From NCBI RefSeq assembly GCF_033042135.1, contig NZ_WBXM01000001.1:310001-374000 (forward strand): 64,000 nt of DNA, in the 5' to 3' direction. Positions 23,607 through 32,463 of this stretch are shown here, in pieces. Below the pieces are notes generated by a model, which worked only from the letters and a program-made list of their open reading frames with translations, did no database searches and was not told the DNA's origin. The number at the start of each line of letters is the position of its first letter. Within the stretch, counting starts at the first letter, position 1. The position numbers and the translations under genes are program-made. The stretch comes from Haloechinothrix sp033042135 (lineage in GTDB: Bacteria > Actinomycetota > Actinomycetes > Mycobacteriales > Pseudonocardiaceae).

Positions 23607-23705
23607 GCCACCTACCTCCGTTACCCTCGGACATCGGCCGTATCGGCCCGCGCGTGCCATATGCTCGGTGCGTACATCCTGCCGTCGATCAACCTGGAGT
23701 GTGAC

Positions 23706-24998
23706 ATGCCCGCCATCGTGCTCATCGGCGCCCAGTGGGGCGACGAGGGGAAGGGCAAAGCCACCGACCTGCTCGGCGATCGCGTGCAGTGGGTCGTGCG
23801 GTACCAGGGGGGCAACAACGCAGGCCACACGGTGGTGTTGCCGGACGGTCAGAACTTCGCGTTGCACCTGATCCCGTCGGGGATCTTGACGCCCGGAATC
23901 ACCAACGTGATCGGCAACGGCGTCGTGGTGGACCCCGGGGTGTTGCTTGACGAGCTGGCCGGTCTCGAGGAGCGGGAGGTGGACACCTCGGGGCTGCTGA
24001 TCTCGGCGGACGCGCACCTGATCATGCCGTACCACGTGGCCATCGACAAAGTCACCGAGCGCTACCTCGGTTCGCGCAAGATCGGCACAACGGGCCGTGG
24101 CATCGGGCCCTGCTACCAGGACAAAGTCGCGCGCGTCGGGGTGCGGGTGCAGGACCTGCTCGACGAGAAGATCCTGCGGCAGAAGGTCGAGGCCGCCCTC
24201 GAAGTCAAGAACCAGATCCTGGTGAAGGTCTACAACCGCAAGGCGCTCGACCCGGAGCAGGTGGTCGACGAGGTGCTCGAGGCCGGCGAGAAGTTCGCCC
24301 ACCGCATCGCCGACACCCGGCTGGAGCTGCACCGCGCGATGGACCGGGGCGAGTCGGTGCTGCTGGAGGGTTCACAGGGCACGCTGCTGGACGTGGACCA
24401 CGGCACGTACCCGTTCGTCACCTCCTCGAACCCCACGGTGGGCGGTGCGTGCGCGGGTGCCGGCATCGGGCCGGGCAGGTTGAGCACGGTGCTCGGCATC
24501 GTGAAGGCTTACACCACGCGGGTCGGTTCGGGGCCGTTCCCCACCGAGCTGCACGACGAGCTCGGCGAGCGGCTGCGCAAGACCGGCGGCGAGCACGGGG
24601 TCACCACCGGCCGGTCCCGGCGCACCGGCTGGTTCGACTCGGTCATCGCGCGGTACGCCGCGCGGGTCAACGGCATCACCGACTTCTTCCTGACCAAGCT
24701 GGACGTGCTCTCCGGTCTGGAATCGATCCCGGTGTGCGTGGCCTACGAGATCGACGGGTTCCGGCACGACGAGATGCCGATGACGCAGACCGACGTGCAC
24801 CACGCGGTGCCCATCTACGAGGAGCTCCCCGGCTGGTGGGAGGACATCAGCCACTGCCGCTCCTTCGACGAGCTGCCTGCCAACGCCCGCGCCTACGTGG
24901 AGCGTGTCGAGGAGCTCTCCGGCGCCCGCATGTCCGCGATCGGCGTGGGCCCCGGCCGCGAGCAGACCATCGTCCGTCACGAGATCGCCGGGGCCTGA
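23706..24998 (+). CDS. purA: Adenylosuccinate synthetase
   Basis: A 430-residue enzyme of AMP synthesis that joins IMP and aspartate using GTP. The N-terminal GTP/IMP loop GAQWGDEGKGKATDLL (residues 8-23) includes the catalytic Asp, followed by NNAGHTVV with the catalytic His. Later motifs include IGTTGRGIGPCYQDK, LLEGSQGTLLDVDHGTYPF and TTGRSRRTGWFD. The ATG at 23706 was chosen over the upstream frame start since it begins exactly at the family N-terminus (MPAIVLIGAQWG) and follows GGAG. It works with purB (38858), which completes the step to AMP. Confidence 0.98.
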   Translation: MPAIVLIGAQWGDEGKGKATDLLGDRVQWVVRYQGGNNAGHTVVLPDGQNFALHLIPSGILTPGITNVIGNGVVVDPGVLLDELAGLEEREVDTSGLLISADAHLIMPYHVAIDKVTERYLGSRKIGTTGRGIGPCYQDKVARVGVRVQDLLDEKILRQKVEAALEVKNQILVKVYNRKALDPEQVVDEVLEAGEKFAHRIADTRLELHRAMDRGESVLLEGSQGTLLDVDHGTYPFVTSSNPTVGGACAGAGIGPGRLSTVLGIVKAYTTRVGSGPFPTELHDELGERLRKTGGEHGVTTGRSRRTGWFDSVIARYAARVNGITDFFLTKLDVLSGLESIPVCVAYEIDGFRHDEMPMTQTDVHHAVPIYEELPGWWEDISHCRSFDELPANARAYVERVEELSGARMSAIGVGPGREQTIVRHEIAGA

Positions 24999-25041
24999 CA
25001 GCCCGAACCCGAGGGGCGCGGCGCCACTTTCCGGCGCGGCA

Positions 25042-26121
25042 TCACCGCATGGCGTCGCGCGACCGCGGTGCGTGCCTGCCAGGCCCGCCGAGCGCTTCGA
25101 CGGCGATGTCCGGCTGGTCGACGAATAACCCGTCGACGCCCGCCTCGACGAACGTCTCGATCTTGCCGAACAGGTCACCCAGCTCGGACGGGCGTTGTGA
25201 GGAACGGAGCTCGATGGGCAGGAAAGCGTTCTCCGCGCGGAAGATGTAGGGGTGGACCTCTAGCCCTACGGCGTGCGCATCGGCGATCAGCGACGTGGGT
25301 TCGCCGAGGCTGCCGTCGGGCAGGCGGGGAATGACGTCCTGCTTGTCCGGCCCGATGCCCTGGGCGTACGTGGCGATCCCCGCCAGGCCCTCTGGGGTCA
25401 TCATGTCGCGGTAGGTTCCTCCGTGACAGGCGAGTATCCGGTCGTAGGGCGCGCCCTCCGGGCAGGTCAGCTGGATGAACGGGACGTCGAGCTGGTCGCG
25501 TAGCTTGACGAGGTTGGTGACCTCGAACGACTGTACGTACACCGTGGCGTCCGGCCGGTTGAGTCCGTTGCTTTCCAACAGCCCCACCAGCGCAGGCTCC
25601 AGCGGCAGGTCGAGTTGCTGGAAGTAGGTGGGGTGCTTGGTCTCCGGGTAGAGACCGATGTCCCTGCCCAGCTCGATCGACAGCCGCATGGTGAGGTCGA
25701 TGACTTCCGCGAACGACGGGATGGCGCACCGGCCGTCATAGATGGTGTTCTGCTGGCGCAGGTGGGGCATGGGTTCTCTGGCGCGGAGAATCTTGATCTC
25801 ATCGAAGGTGAAGTCCTCGGCGAACCACTCGTCGCGGAGCACTTCGCCGTCGATGACCTTGGTGGTGCGGCGGTCGGCGAACTCGGGCCGGGTGGCGACG
25901 TCGGTGGTCTCGCCGAGTACCGGCTCGTGGCGGGTGATCAGCACGCCGTCGCTGGTGGTCACCAGATCCGGTTCGAGGTAGTCGGCGCCGAGCCGGGCGG
26001 CGAGCTCGAACGAGGCGATGGTCTGTTCCGGGCGGTAGCCGGAGGCGCCCCGGTGACTGATGATGTGTGGCTTGCCCCGGTTGGCTCCGGGTCTTCGCGG
26101 CCCTTTCATGGCGGGGATCAC
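25042..26121 (-). CDS. Glycerophosphodiester phosphodiesterase
   Basis: A 359-residue GDPD-family TIM barrel that hydrolyses glycerophosphodiesters to glycerol 3-phosphate and an alcohol. Catalytic motifs are ISHRGASGYRPEQT (His near residue 23), ADYLEPDLVTTSDGVLITRH (Glu-x-Asp, then His) and the closing GVDGLFVDQPD. Length and motif order match GlpQ-type enzymes, which are often secreted, but no signal peptide is seen here, so it is predicted cytoplasmic. The GTG at 26121 follows GGGAAGG; an ATG at 26109 is possible. It is convergent with purA. Confidence 0.92.
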   Translation of the reverse strand: MIPAMKGPRRPGANRGKPHIISHRGASGYRPEQTIASFELAARLGADYLEPDLVTTSDGVLITRHEPVLGETTDVATRPEFADRRTTKVIDGEVLRDEWFAEDFTFDEIKILRAREPMPHLRQQNTIYDGRCAIPSFAEVIDLTMRLSIELGRDIGLYPETKHPTYFQQLDLPLEPALVGLLESNGLNRPDATVYVQSFEVTNLVKLRDQLDVPFIQLTCPEGAPYDRILACHGGTYRDMMTPEGLAGIATYAQGIGPDKQDVIPRLPDGSLGEPTSLIADAHAVGLEVHPYIFRAENAFLPIELRSSQRPSELGDLFGKIETFVEAGVDGLFVDQPDIAVEALGGPGRHAPRSRDAMR

Positions 26122-26331
26122 GACCTTCCCGCCGCCGGAGCGGCCGGTGTTGCGGATTGCGTGGGGAGCATGTCGGTTCCGGTTCCCACGGTCTCATGTC
26201 GCACCTGGTCAGGTGGTAGACAACTGTGATGCTTCTGACCTTCTCCTCCCGCCGGGTGATCGGCCCGATGCTCCGGGGTGACCGTGTGGCGGTGGTTCGC
26301 CGTGCCCATCGGTCTCTCAGTCCGAATTCTC

Positions 26332-26347
26332 GACAACGCACGTTGTC
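26332..26347. promoter_or_regulatory. Operator-like palindrome GACAAC-N4-GTTGTC
   Basis: GACAAC (26332-26337) and GTTGTC (26342-26347) form a perfect 16-bp palindrome 54 nt upstream of the MpaB-like gene. A further GACAAC half-site lies at 26218-26223, near the divergent phosphodiesterase. Spacing suits a TetR-type repressor; none is adjacent. Confidence 0.45.
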
Positions 26348-26401
26348 TACATCTAGCGTGAACGCGACGGGTGGTGAGCGGGCCGGGAGCGAGGTACGCC
26401 G

Positions 26402-27307
26402 ATGGGTAGCGCGGACATGGCCGACGAGTGGGCACGCGAGCTGGTGCTCGGCCCGGACTCGGTCTCCTGGCAGTACGCCAGCGACATCCGGGGGTTCTTC
26501 GGTGCCGGGTACGCGCTGGTGTTGCAGACCGCCCACCCCACCGTCGGCGCGGGGGTACGGGACCACTCGAACTACAAGGCCGAGCCGTGGCAGCGGCTGT
26601 TCCGCACGCTCGACTACGTCAACCTGACCATCTACGGCGGGGACGACGCCGTCGAGGTGACCCGCAAGCTGCGCGAGATGCACAAGCGGATCAAGGGCGC
26701 CAACCCGGACGGCAGCCGGTATCACGCGCTGGAACCGGAGGCCTACGCCTGGGTGCAGGCCACCCTGGTGCGGGCGATCGTGGATGTCAATCGCTGGTTC
26801 ATCGGCACGATGACCGAACAGGATCACGCGCGGCTGTACCAGGAGTGGCTGGGGTTGGCGCGGCTGCTCGGCATCCGTCAGGGTGACCTGCCCGCCGACT
26901 GGGAGGGGTTCGACGCGTACTTCGACGAGATGGTGAGCAGGCGGCTGGAGCGCACGACCTCGGCAGTAGACGTGGTGGACAGCCTGGCCAGACCAGCGCG
27001 GCCACCTGTGCTGCCGCGCTGGACGGAACCGCTGTGGCGGGTGGCGAGCTGGCCGGCCTCGTACGTGCTCCGGCTGGCCACCACGGGCCTACTGCCGCCG
27101 CTGCTCCGGCAGCGGCTGGGGCTGCGCTGGGGACCGGTGCGGCAGGTGCAGTTGCGCGCCATCGCGGCCGTCTCGCGCTCGCTCACGCCGCTGCTGCCGC
27201 GTGCGTTGCGGATCAACGGCCCGCAGTACCTGCGCGCCAGGCGGGCACATATCGCCCGAGACGAGTTCGCCCCGGAAAGCTACCGGCGGGTGGGGCGCCG
27301 AACGTGA
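26402..27307 (+). CDS. Oxygenase MpaB family protein (DUF2236)
   Basis: A 301-residue protein of the DUF2236/MpaB family, heme-binding-like alpha-helical enzymes related to latex-clearing proteins and fungal MpaB. The N-terminus has the family pattern VSWQYASDIRGFFGAGYALV followed by LQTAHPTVGAGVRDHSNYKA, and later AWVQATLVRAIVDVNRWF and EQDHARLYQEWLGLARLLGI. Conserved His in TAHP and DHSN could be ligands. A hydrophobic segment near residue 220 may touch the membrane. The substrate is unknown. GGGAGCGAGG precedes the ATG. Palindromic operator-like DNA lies upstream. Confidence 0.88.
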   Translation: MGSADMADEWARELVLGPDSVSWQYASDIRGFFGAGYALVLQTAHPTVGAGVRDHSNYKAEPWQRLFRTLDYVNLTIYGGDDAVEVTRKLREMHKRIKGANPDGSRYHALEPEAYAWVQATLVRAIVDVNRWFIGTMTEQDHARLYQEWLGLARLLGIRQGDLPADWEGFDAYFDEMVSRRLERTTSAVDVVDSLARPARPPVLPRWTEPLWRVASWPASYVLRLATTGLLPPLLRQRLGLRWGPVRQVQLRAIAAVSRSLTPLLPRALRINGPQYLRARRAHIARDEFAPESYRRVGRRT

Positions 27308-27319
27308 CGCTCGGCGCCC
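27293..27319 (+). terminator. Hairpin over the stop of the MpaB-like gene
   Basis: GGGCGCCGA (27293-27301) pairs with TCGGCGCCC (27311-27319) around ACGTGACGC, which contains the TGA stop. A nearby GACGTGACGTTCAGCTC (27331-27347) recalls the right arm of the 45-bp palindrome at 18941. It lies between convergent genes. Confidence 0.55.
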
Positions 27320-27352
27320 TCTACGGAACCGACGTGACGTTCAGCTCGCCAT

Positions 27353-27868
27353 TCAGCTGATGTAGGAGATGAGCCAGTCGCCGTCGGCGTTGACGAACTC
27401 GAAACCGTCCACGTTGTCCGGGTCGGTCGCGTTGGTCTCGGCGATGTCCGCCGCGCTCAGCGTGGCTTCGTCGCCATCGACCACCACGTCCTCGGCGTCG
27501 AATCGGATCGTCGACAGGCGGGTGTCGCCGAGCTCGTCGTGGATGCCCTCGATCGCGCTCGCGCAGTCCGCCGCCTCCTCGGCGTAGAACCGCTGCATCG
27601 AGTCGACGAGCAGGTCGCACGCGCGCTGCCCCTCGCCCTCGTCGATGGCGAGGTAGAACTCCTGCGCCACGGCCACCACAGCGGCCTGCTCCTCGGTGTG
27701 TGCCGGTTCCGGCTGCTCCTCGCGTTGCTCGGCATCGCCGTTGGCGCCGTCGTCGCCGGTGCGGTCGTCCTCGTCCGCCGACTCGCCGCCGCACGCTGCG
27801 GCGAGCAGCGCGCCCGCCGCAACCAGTGCTCCTGCCGACCTGCGCCACGACCTGGTGATCGTGCCCAC
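27353..27868 (-). CDS. NTF2-like (DUF4878-type) lipoprotein
   Basis: A 171-residue lipoprotein. The GTG at 27868 follows GGAGG and gives a signal peptide with lipobox LLAAACGG (Cys near residue 24), then an acidic linker (SADEDDRTGDDGANGDAEQ). The mature domain (VAVAQEFYLAIDEGEGQRAC, LLVDSMQRFYAEEAADCASAI, ending GFEFVNADGDWLISYIS) has the helix-plus-sheet pattern of NTF2-like DUF4878 domains, with two Cys that could pair. It is exported and lipid-anchored; the ligand is unknown. Confidence 0.82.
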   Translation of the reverse strand: MGTITRSWRRSAGALVAAGALLAAACGGESADEDDRTGDDGANGDAEQREEQPEPAHTEEQAAVVAVAQEFYLAIDEGEGQRACDLLVDSMQRFYAEEAADCASAIEGIHDELGDTRLSTIRFDAEDVVVDGDEATLSAADIAETNATDPDNVDGFEFVNADGDWLISYIS

Positions 27869-27977
27869 TGACAACCTCCGGAACTCGCGGTATCCCGTGT
27901 CTGTGTAGCACGGTCGTACCGCCTGCTGCCATCCGCGGTGACACATCCCCACGCTCCGGCCCCGCGGGCGGGGCGGC

Positions 27978-27983
27978 TACCCT
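27978..27983 (+). promoter_or_regulatory. -10 hexamer TACCCT ahead of purD
   Basis: TACCCT lies 7 nt before the GTG at 27991. There is no Shine-Dalgarno sequence, consistent with a leaderless purD transcript. Confidence 0.5.
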
Positions 27984-27990
27984 GCTGTTC

Positions 27991-29259
27991 GTGCGTGTCC
28001 TGGTAATCGGATCCGGAGCCCGCGAGCACGCCATCCTGCTCGCCGTGTCCCGTGACCCCGCGGTGACCGCGCTGGCGTGCGCGCCGGGAAACGCGGGAAC
28101 CGCGATGCTCGCCGAGCAGCTGCCCGTCAACCCGGTCGATGCCGGGGAGGTGGTCGCCGCCGCGCGCGGATGGGGTGCCGACCTCGTGGTGATCGGCCCC
28201 GAGGCGCCGCTGGTGGCTGGGGTGGCCGACGCGGTCCGTGAGATCGGTATCCCGTGTTTCGGGCCGTCGGCGGAAGCGGCCAGGATCGAAGGGTCGAAGG
28301 CCTTCGCCAAGGAGGTCATGACTGCGGCCGGGGTGCCAACCGCGCACAGCGAGGTGGTGGACAGCCCAGCCCACCTGGACGCCGCGCTTGCGCGCTTCGG
28401 TCCAACCTGGGTAGTCAAGGACGACGGGCTGGCAGCGGGCAAGGGCGTCGTGGTCACCACCGACTACGATGAGGCCCGTAAGCACGCGTTGACGCTGCTG
28501 GACAGTGGACATCCCGTGCTGCTGGAGAGCTATCTCGACGGGCCGGAGGCCTCGCTGTTCTGCTTCGTCGATGGCCACACCGTGCGACCGTTGCTGCCCG
28601 CCCAGGACTTCAAGCGGGTCGGCGACGACGATACCGGCCCGAACACCGGGGGCATGGGTGCCTACGCCCCGCCCTCGTGGGTGCCGGAGGACTTCACCGC
28701 CGAGGTCGTCGGGCGGATCGTGCAGCCGGTCGTGGACGAGCTGGCCGCACGCGGCACCCCGTACTCCGGGTTGCTCTACGTCGGGCTCGCGCTCACCTCG
28801 GACGGTCCGCGCGTGGTGGAGTTCAACTGCCGCTTCGGCGACCCTGAGACACAGGCGGTGCTGGCGTTGCTGCGCACCCCGCTGGCGAGCGTGCTGCACG
28901 CGACGGCCACCGGCGTGCTGGACGAGCAGCCGCCGCTGGACTGGGCGGACGGAGCGGCCGTCACGGTGGTGATCGCGGCCGATGGCTACCCGGGCACGCC
29001 CTACACGGGAGAGGTCATCACCGGAGCCGACGCCGAGGGCGTGCTGCACGCCGGGACCAAACGCCGCGAGGACGGGGCGACCGTGTCCGCTGGCGGCCGG
29101 GTGCTGTCCGTCGTGGGCGTCGGTGACGACCTGGCTGCCGCGCGGGAAATCGCCTACCAGCGGGTGGCCGCGGTGCATCTCCCCGGATCGCATCACCGTA
29201 CCGATATCGCGTTACGCGCGGTGCGTGGCGAGATCTCCGTGCCTGCGGGCGAGGAGTAG
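27991..29259 (+). CDS. purD: Phosphoribosylamine-glycine ligase (GAR synthetase)
   Basis: A 422-residue ATP-grasp enzyme of purine synthesis that joins phosphoribosylamine and glycine. The N-terminus is VRVLVIGSGAREHAILLAV. Conserved blocks include VIGPEAPLVAGVAD, FGPSAEAARIEGSKAFAKEV, VVKDDGLAAGKGVVV, GGMGAYAPP and VVEFNCRFGDPETQAVL. Length is normal for actinobacteria. It stands as a single gene with a leaderless-type start; the T7SS substrate genes follow on the same strand after about 160 bp. Confidence 0.97.
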   Translation: MRVLVIGSGAREHAILLAVSRDPAVTALACAPGNAGTAMLAEQLPVNPVDAGEVVAAARGWGADLVVIGPEAPLVAGVADAVREIGIPCFGPSAEAARIEGSKAFAKEVMTAAGVPTAHSEVVDSPAHLDAALARFGPTWVVKDDGLAAGKGVVVTTDYDEARKHALTLLDSGHPVLLESYLDGPEASLFCFVDGHTVRPLLPAQDFKRVGDDDTGPNTGGMGAYAPPSWVPEDFTAEVVGRIVQPVVDELAARGTPYSGLLYVGLALTSDGPRVVEFNCRFGDPETQAVLALLRTPLASVLHATATGVLDEQPPLDWADGAAVTVVIAADGYPGTPYTGEVITGADAEGVLHAGTKRREDGATVSAGGRVLSVVGVGDDLAAAREIAYQRVAAVHLPGSHHRTDIALRAVRGEISVPAGEE

Positions 29260-29418
29260 TACAACGGCCGGGAAACCCGACCGGGACGCCAGGGATTCGG
29301 CGGAAGGAGCGGCGCTGGTCGCGCCGACTTGGTAGCCTCCGAAGAGAACGTGGGTGGTTACCGACCGTGCTACCGCTCGCGCGGTGCCGTGGCCGGTTTG
29401 GAAGCGGTGGTGAGGGTA

Positions 29419-29790
29419 ATGCACGAGGATGCTGCGGACGCGGCGATCCCGCCGGGGGCTCATGCCACGACCATCGAGGTGGAGCCGGATCAGCTGCTGG
29501 AGGCCGCCTCGATCATCGAGGAGCAGATGCACGCGCTGGACTCGGCCGTCTACGAGGCGGAAGGCGTGGTGCGTTTGGCCCCGCCAGCCGGAGACATCGT
29601 CAGCGAACACGCCACGCAGGCCTGGAACGACCTGGTGGCCGATCTCGGGCACTCGCACCTGGCTCGGGTGCGCGAGTACGTCAAGGAACTGCACGGTTTC
29701 GCCTACCAGCTGCGCCGCGCTGCCGAGGAGTACCGGAAGGTCGACGAGCAGGCCGCGTCGGCTCTCGGCGATCGCAGCGGGCCGTGTTAG
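29419..29790 (+). CDS. PE-like type VII secretion substrate
   Basis: A 123-residue helical protein. The ATG at 29419 was chosen because the upstream part of the frame lacks family character; GAGGG lies just ahead. After a short acidic N-terminus comes TTIEVEPDQLLEAASIIEEQ, with the pattern of PE and related helical-hairpin domains, then a second helix and, near the C-terminus, YRKVDEQ, which fits the general T7SS secretion motif Y-x3-D/E. The next two genes encode a PPE-like WxG protein and EspG, which is the expected partner-chaperone order. It was recognised from pattern and context. Confidence 0.72.
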   Translation: MHEDAADAAIPPGAHATTIEVEPDQLLEAASIIEEQMHALDSAVYEAEGVVRLAPPAGDIVSEHATQAWNDLVADLGHSHLARVREYVKELHGFAYQLRRAAEEYRKVDEQAASALGDRSGPC

Positions 29791-29831
29791 CGAGTGAGCC
29801 GAACGCGCCTCGACCAAGCCTGGGAGGGTTC

Positions 29832-31631
29832 ATGAGCGTGCCCGAAGCCGCATCGATCATCAGCAGGATCACCGACCAGCGGTTCGACGGCTACACCGAT
29901 GAGATGCTCGCCGAGCAGATCGACCGGTTCCGGAACGGCCGGGGCAGCGAGGATGTGCACGCCGCCGTCGAGGCGCTGCAGCGGGTGGCCAGCACGCTGG
30001 CGGCGACCGAGGAGACACTGCGGGCGGAGCTGGGCAGGCTCGGCATCGACTGGACGGGAGATGCGGCACAGCGGGCGCGGCGACTGCTGACCTCCCACTC
30101 GGACTTCTCCAGCCAGGCCGAGGAGAGGATCAAACAGGCCGCCGAGATCGCGTTCGCCTACGGCGAATCGTTCAACCGCACGCTCCACAAGCTCCCCGAC
30201 GCCGCCACGCTGCGCGCGGGTGCGGGTGGGAAGGGCGTCGGGGATTTCCTCGGCAGCCTCATCGGCTACGAGACCGACCAGGCCCGGCGGGTCAACGAGG
30301 CCGCGGCCGCGCGCAGCCAGGCGGTGGACGCGCTGAACACCTACGCCGCCGAGACCGGCGAGCAGCTGAGCAGGCTCGAGTCGTTGCGCGCGCCCGACCA
30401 CCTCGCGCTGTCCCATCCCGAGGAGACACCGGACAAGGGCAAGCCCTCCCCGGTCCCCGAGCCGTCCCCGGACGACATGCTGGGCAAGGCCGCCGTTGCC
30501 ACCGACGACGGCGGGAAGCCGCTGGGCACGCCGAAGCCAACCGCCAGCGGTGCGTCGACCGCCGCGCCCGATGCCCATGGGCCCGGCGCGCAGGCCGCCG
30601 GGCACGGCGCGATGCCGCGTCAGGACGGCCCGGCGACCGCCCCGCCGGGCACGCAGGCACTCTCCTCCGGTGAGGCGCGGGCTGGCGCGGTGTTGGGTCC
30701 CGAGCAGCCGTGCCCGCCGGAGGAGACCCAGGAAGGGCAGAAAGGCACCGCCCCCGCCTCGACGACCGGGCCGGGCACGGCGCCGCAGGGGGCAAGCGCG
30801 GGTCAGCTCGGCGTGGCACCGGCACCGGGTGCGACGCCGCCCGCCGAGCAGCCCTCGGCGAAGCAGCCTGGGGGCGGCGGGCAAGCCGGTGGGGCCACGG
30901 CAAGCGGTGGGCCGGGTCAGCAGGCAGCCCAGCAGCCCGGCCAACTGCATGGCCAACAGCCGGGCCCGCAAGCCGGTCAGGGGCAGCAGCAACCGGGCGG
31001 GGGACCACGGTCGGGACCGGCGCCCGGCCAGCCACCCGGCCAGCCACCCGGCCTCGGCGGTCCCGAGGCCCCGCCGAGGGGGGCCAAGGAAGTGCCGCAC
31101 GCCAAGGGCAAGCTGGTCGGCGCGGCGCCGCCGCCCGCGGCGGAACAGGCCCACGCTGTCGGCAGCGGTACGCAGGCCACAGCGACCGCCGAGCAGCCGG
31201 AGAACGCGATCGGTGGAGCAGTGACGGCGCTCGGCGCTGCGGGTGCCGCGGCCGCGTTGAGCGGCGATCCCGACCGCCGGCCCCGCTCTACCGGCGAGAA
31301 CGGTAGCGATCGGGTGCTGCGCGAGTATCCCTTCGACGACCAGGAGCAGGCGCTCGCCGAGTGCCCGCTGCCCGCCGAGGATCAGACCGAACACCTCAAA
31401 CCCGACCCGGGTGTCTTGGAGCCCGCGGCACCGCAGGACGCCAGCGGCGAAGTCGAGAACGTGCGCAGGCAGCCCGTGACCGGTGCCGACCTGTTCGCCG
31501 ATGAGCGCCGGGTTCTGCCTACCGTGGTCGACCCGGATACCACGGCCTCCTCGGACGCGGGAGGGGAAGCGGACCCGGCTGAGGTGGGGGAGCACGACCG
31601 CGCGGGTGACGTCGATCCGGGCCGCCAGTGA
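29832..31631 (+). CDS. PPE-like protein with long Pro/Gly/Gln-rich C-terminal region
   Basis: A 599-residue candidate T7SS substrate. The ATG at 29832 follows GGGAGG. The N-terminal 190 residues are helical and contain LGRLGIDWTGDAAQRARRLL near residues 70-90, where WTG is the WxG turn typical of WXG100/PPE proteins. From about 205 to 420 the sequence is low-complexity, with runs such as QQPGQLHGQQPGPQAG and GQPPGQPPG. The last 150 residues are acidic and end DPGRQ without a known domain. It overlaps the EspG gene by 4 nt. The upstream part of the longer frame overlaps the PE-like gene in another phase and was rejected. Confidence 0.8.
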   Translation: MSVPEAASIISRITDQRFDGYTDEMLAEQIDRFRNGRGSEDVHAAVEALQRVASTLAATEETLRAELGRLGIDWTGDAAQRARRLLTSHSDFSSQAEERIKQAAEIAFAYGESFNRTLHKLPDAATLRAGAGGKGVGDFLGSLIGYETDQARRVNEAAAARSQAVDALNTYAAETGEQLSRLESLRAPDHLALSHPEETPDKGKPSPVPEPSPDDMLGKAAVATDDGGKPLGTPKPTASGASTAAPDAHGPGAQAAGHGAMPRQDGPATAPPGTQALSSGEARAGAVLGPEQPCPPEETQEGQKGTAPASTTGPGTAPQGASAGQLGVAPAPGATPPAEQPSAKQPGGGGQAGGATASGGPGQQAAQQPGQLHGQQPGPQAGQGQQQPGGGPRSGPAPGQPPGQPPGLGGPEAPPRGAKEVPHAKGKLVGAAPPPAAEQAHAVGSGTQATATAEQPENAIGGAVTALGAAGAAAALSGDPDRRPRSTGENGSDRVLREYPFDDQEQALAECPLPAEDQTEHLKPDPGVLEPAAPQDASGEVENVRRQPVTGADLFADERRVLPTVVDPDTTASSDAGGEADPAEVGEHDRAGDVDPGRQ

Positions 31632-32407
31632 CGGCTGCCGTCCCTGGCGACAGCGTGGTGCTCTCAGCACTGGAGTTCGACGTGGCCTGGGAACAGGAGC
31701 GGCTCCCTTCGCGGCATGCGGCGCTGTCGGTGCCCAGTCCGGGAACCACCCACAGCGAACGTGCCGAGCTCGTCGAACGCGCCTGGCACGACCTGACGCG
31801 GCGCGGGTTGGTGCGGGGCGGGCAGATCACCGGTGAGTTGCTGGACATGCTGGCCGTGCTCGCCCAGCCGGCGGCGCTGTTCGACACATGGGTATGGGCG
31901 GACCGGCGCATCTCCGCGGTGGCGGCCAGTACCGGGACCGACGCGATCCTCGGCGTGGTCGACGGCGACGAGGTCTGGTTGATCCCCGTCGCCTGCGACG
32001 CGCTGGCAAGCGCGGCGGTGTCGGTGGCGGGCAAGTTCGAAGCGGGACCGGGCCAGTCGGTGACGTTGCCCTACGAGCTGCTCCGCGAGGCAGACGCCGA
32101 GGCACGCGGGGACCCGCACGCGCTGGTGACCGCGCTGGCCGATCGCGGCGTGGAACTGTGGGAGGCGCAGGAGGTCGCTGGCATGTTCCTCGGTACGGTC
32201 TGCCGCTGCCAGATCGGCGCGGAGCGGCACGGCAGGCAGGGGCAGCGGCGGCGTGGCGCGCGGGTGGTGGCCTTCCACGACACCGACGCGGGACGGTACC
32301 TGTTCCAGGTTCAGGACACCGGCGGCGAGAGGTACTGGAGCACCCTGGCGCCCGCAAGCAACCAGCTGCTGACCGAGCGGGCGTGGGAGCTGCTCGACGA
32401 GGTGTGA
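31628..32407 (+). CDS. EspG-family type VII secretion chaperone
   Basis: A 259-residue protein of the EspG family, cytosolic chaperones that bind the tip of PPE proteins in PE-PPE pairs and deliver them to the ESX channel. Characteristic parts are the N-terminal VVLSALEFDVAWEQERL, ELLDMLAVLAQPAALFDTWV, the central beta-strands ISAVAASTGTDAILGVVDGD and the C-terminal GARVVAFHDTDAGRYLFQ and LLTERAWELL. The GTG start overlaps the PPE-like stop by 4 nt. Its position right after PE-like and PPE-like genes supports the call. Confidence 0.88.
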   Translation: MTAAVPGDSVVLSALEFDVAWEQERLPSRHAALSVPSPGTTHSERAELVERAWHDLTRRGLVRGGQITGELLDMLAVLAQPAALFDTWVWADRRISAVAASTGTDAILGVVDGDEVWLIPVACDALASAAVSVAGKFEAGPGQSVTLPYELLREADAEARGDPHALVTALADRGVELWEAQEVAGMFLGTVCRCQIGAERHGRQGQRRRGARVVAFHDTDAGRYLFQVQDTGGERYWSTLAPASNQLLTERAWELLDEV

Positions 32408-32463
32408 TCGACGAGGTGTGAGATGGGGTGATCCGGCACCGCGCCACGGCCGGTCATGGTGAA

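Noticed and set aside
23607..24332. N-terminal extension of the Rv0358-like frame into purA
   Set aside because: It is antisense to purA. The part with GTG at 23606 has a GGAGG site and the right family length.
29787..31670. 627-residue minus-strand open frame across the PPE-like gene
   Set aside because: It is antisense to a gene with a ribosome site, WxG motif and coupled EspG. Its Arg/Gly/Leu-rich composition is the usual shadow in high-GC DNA.
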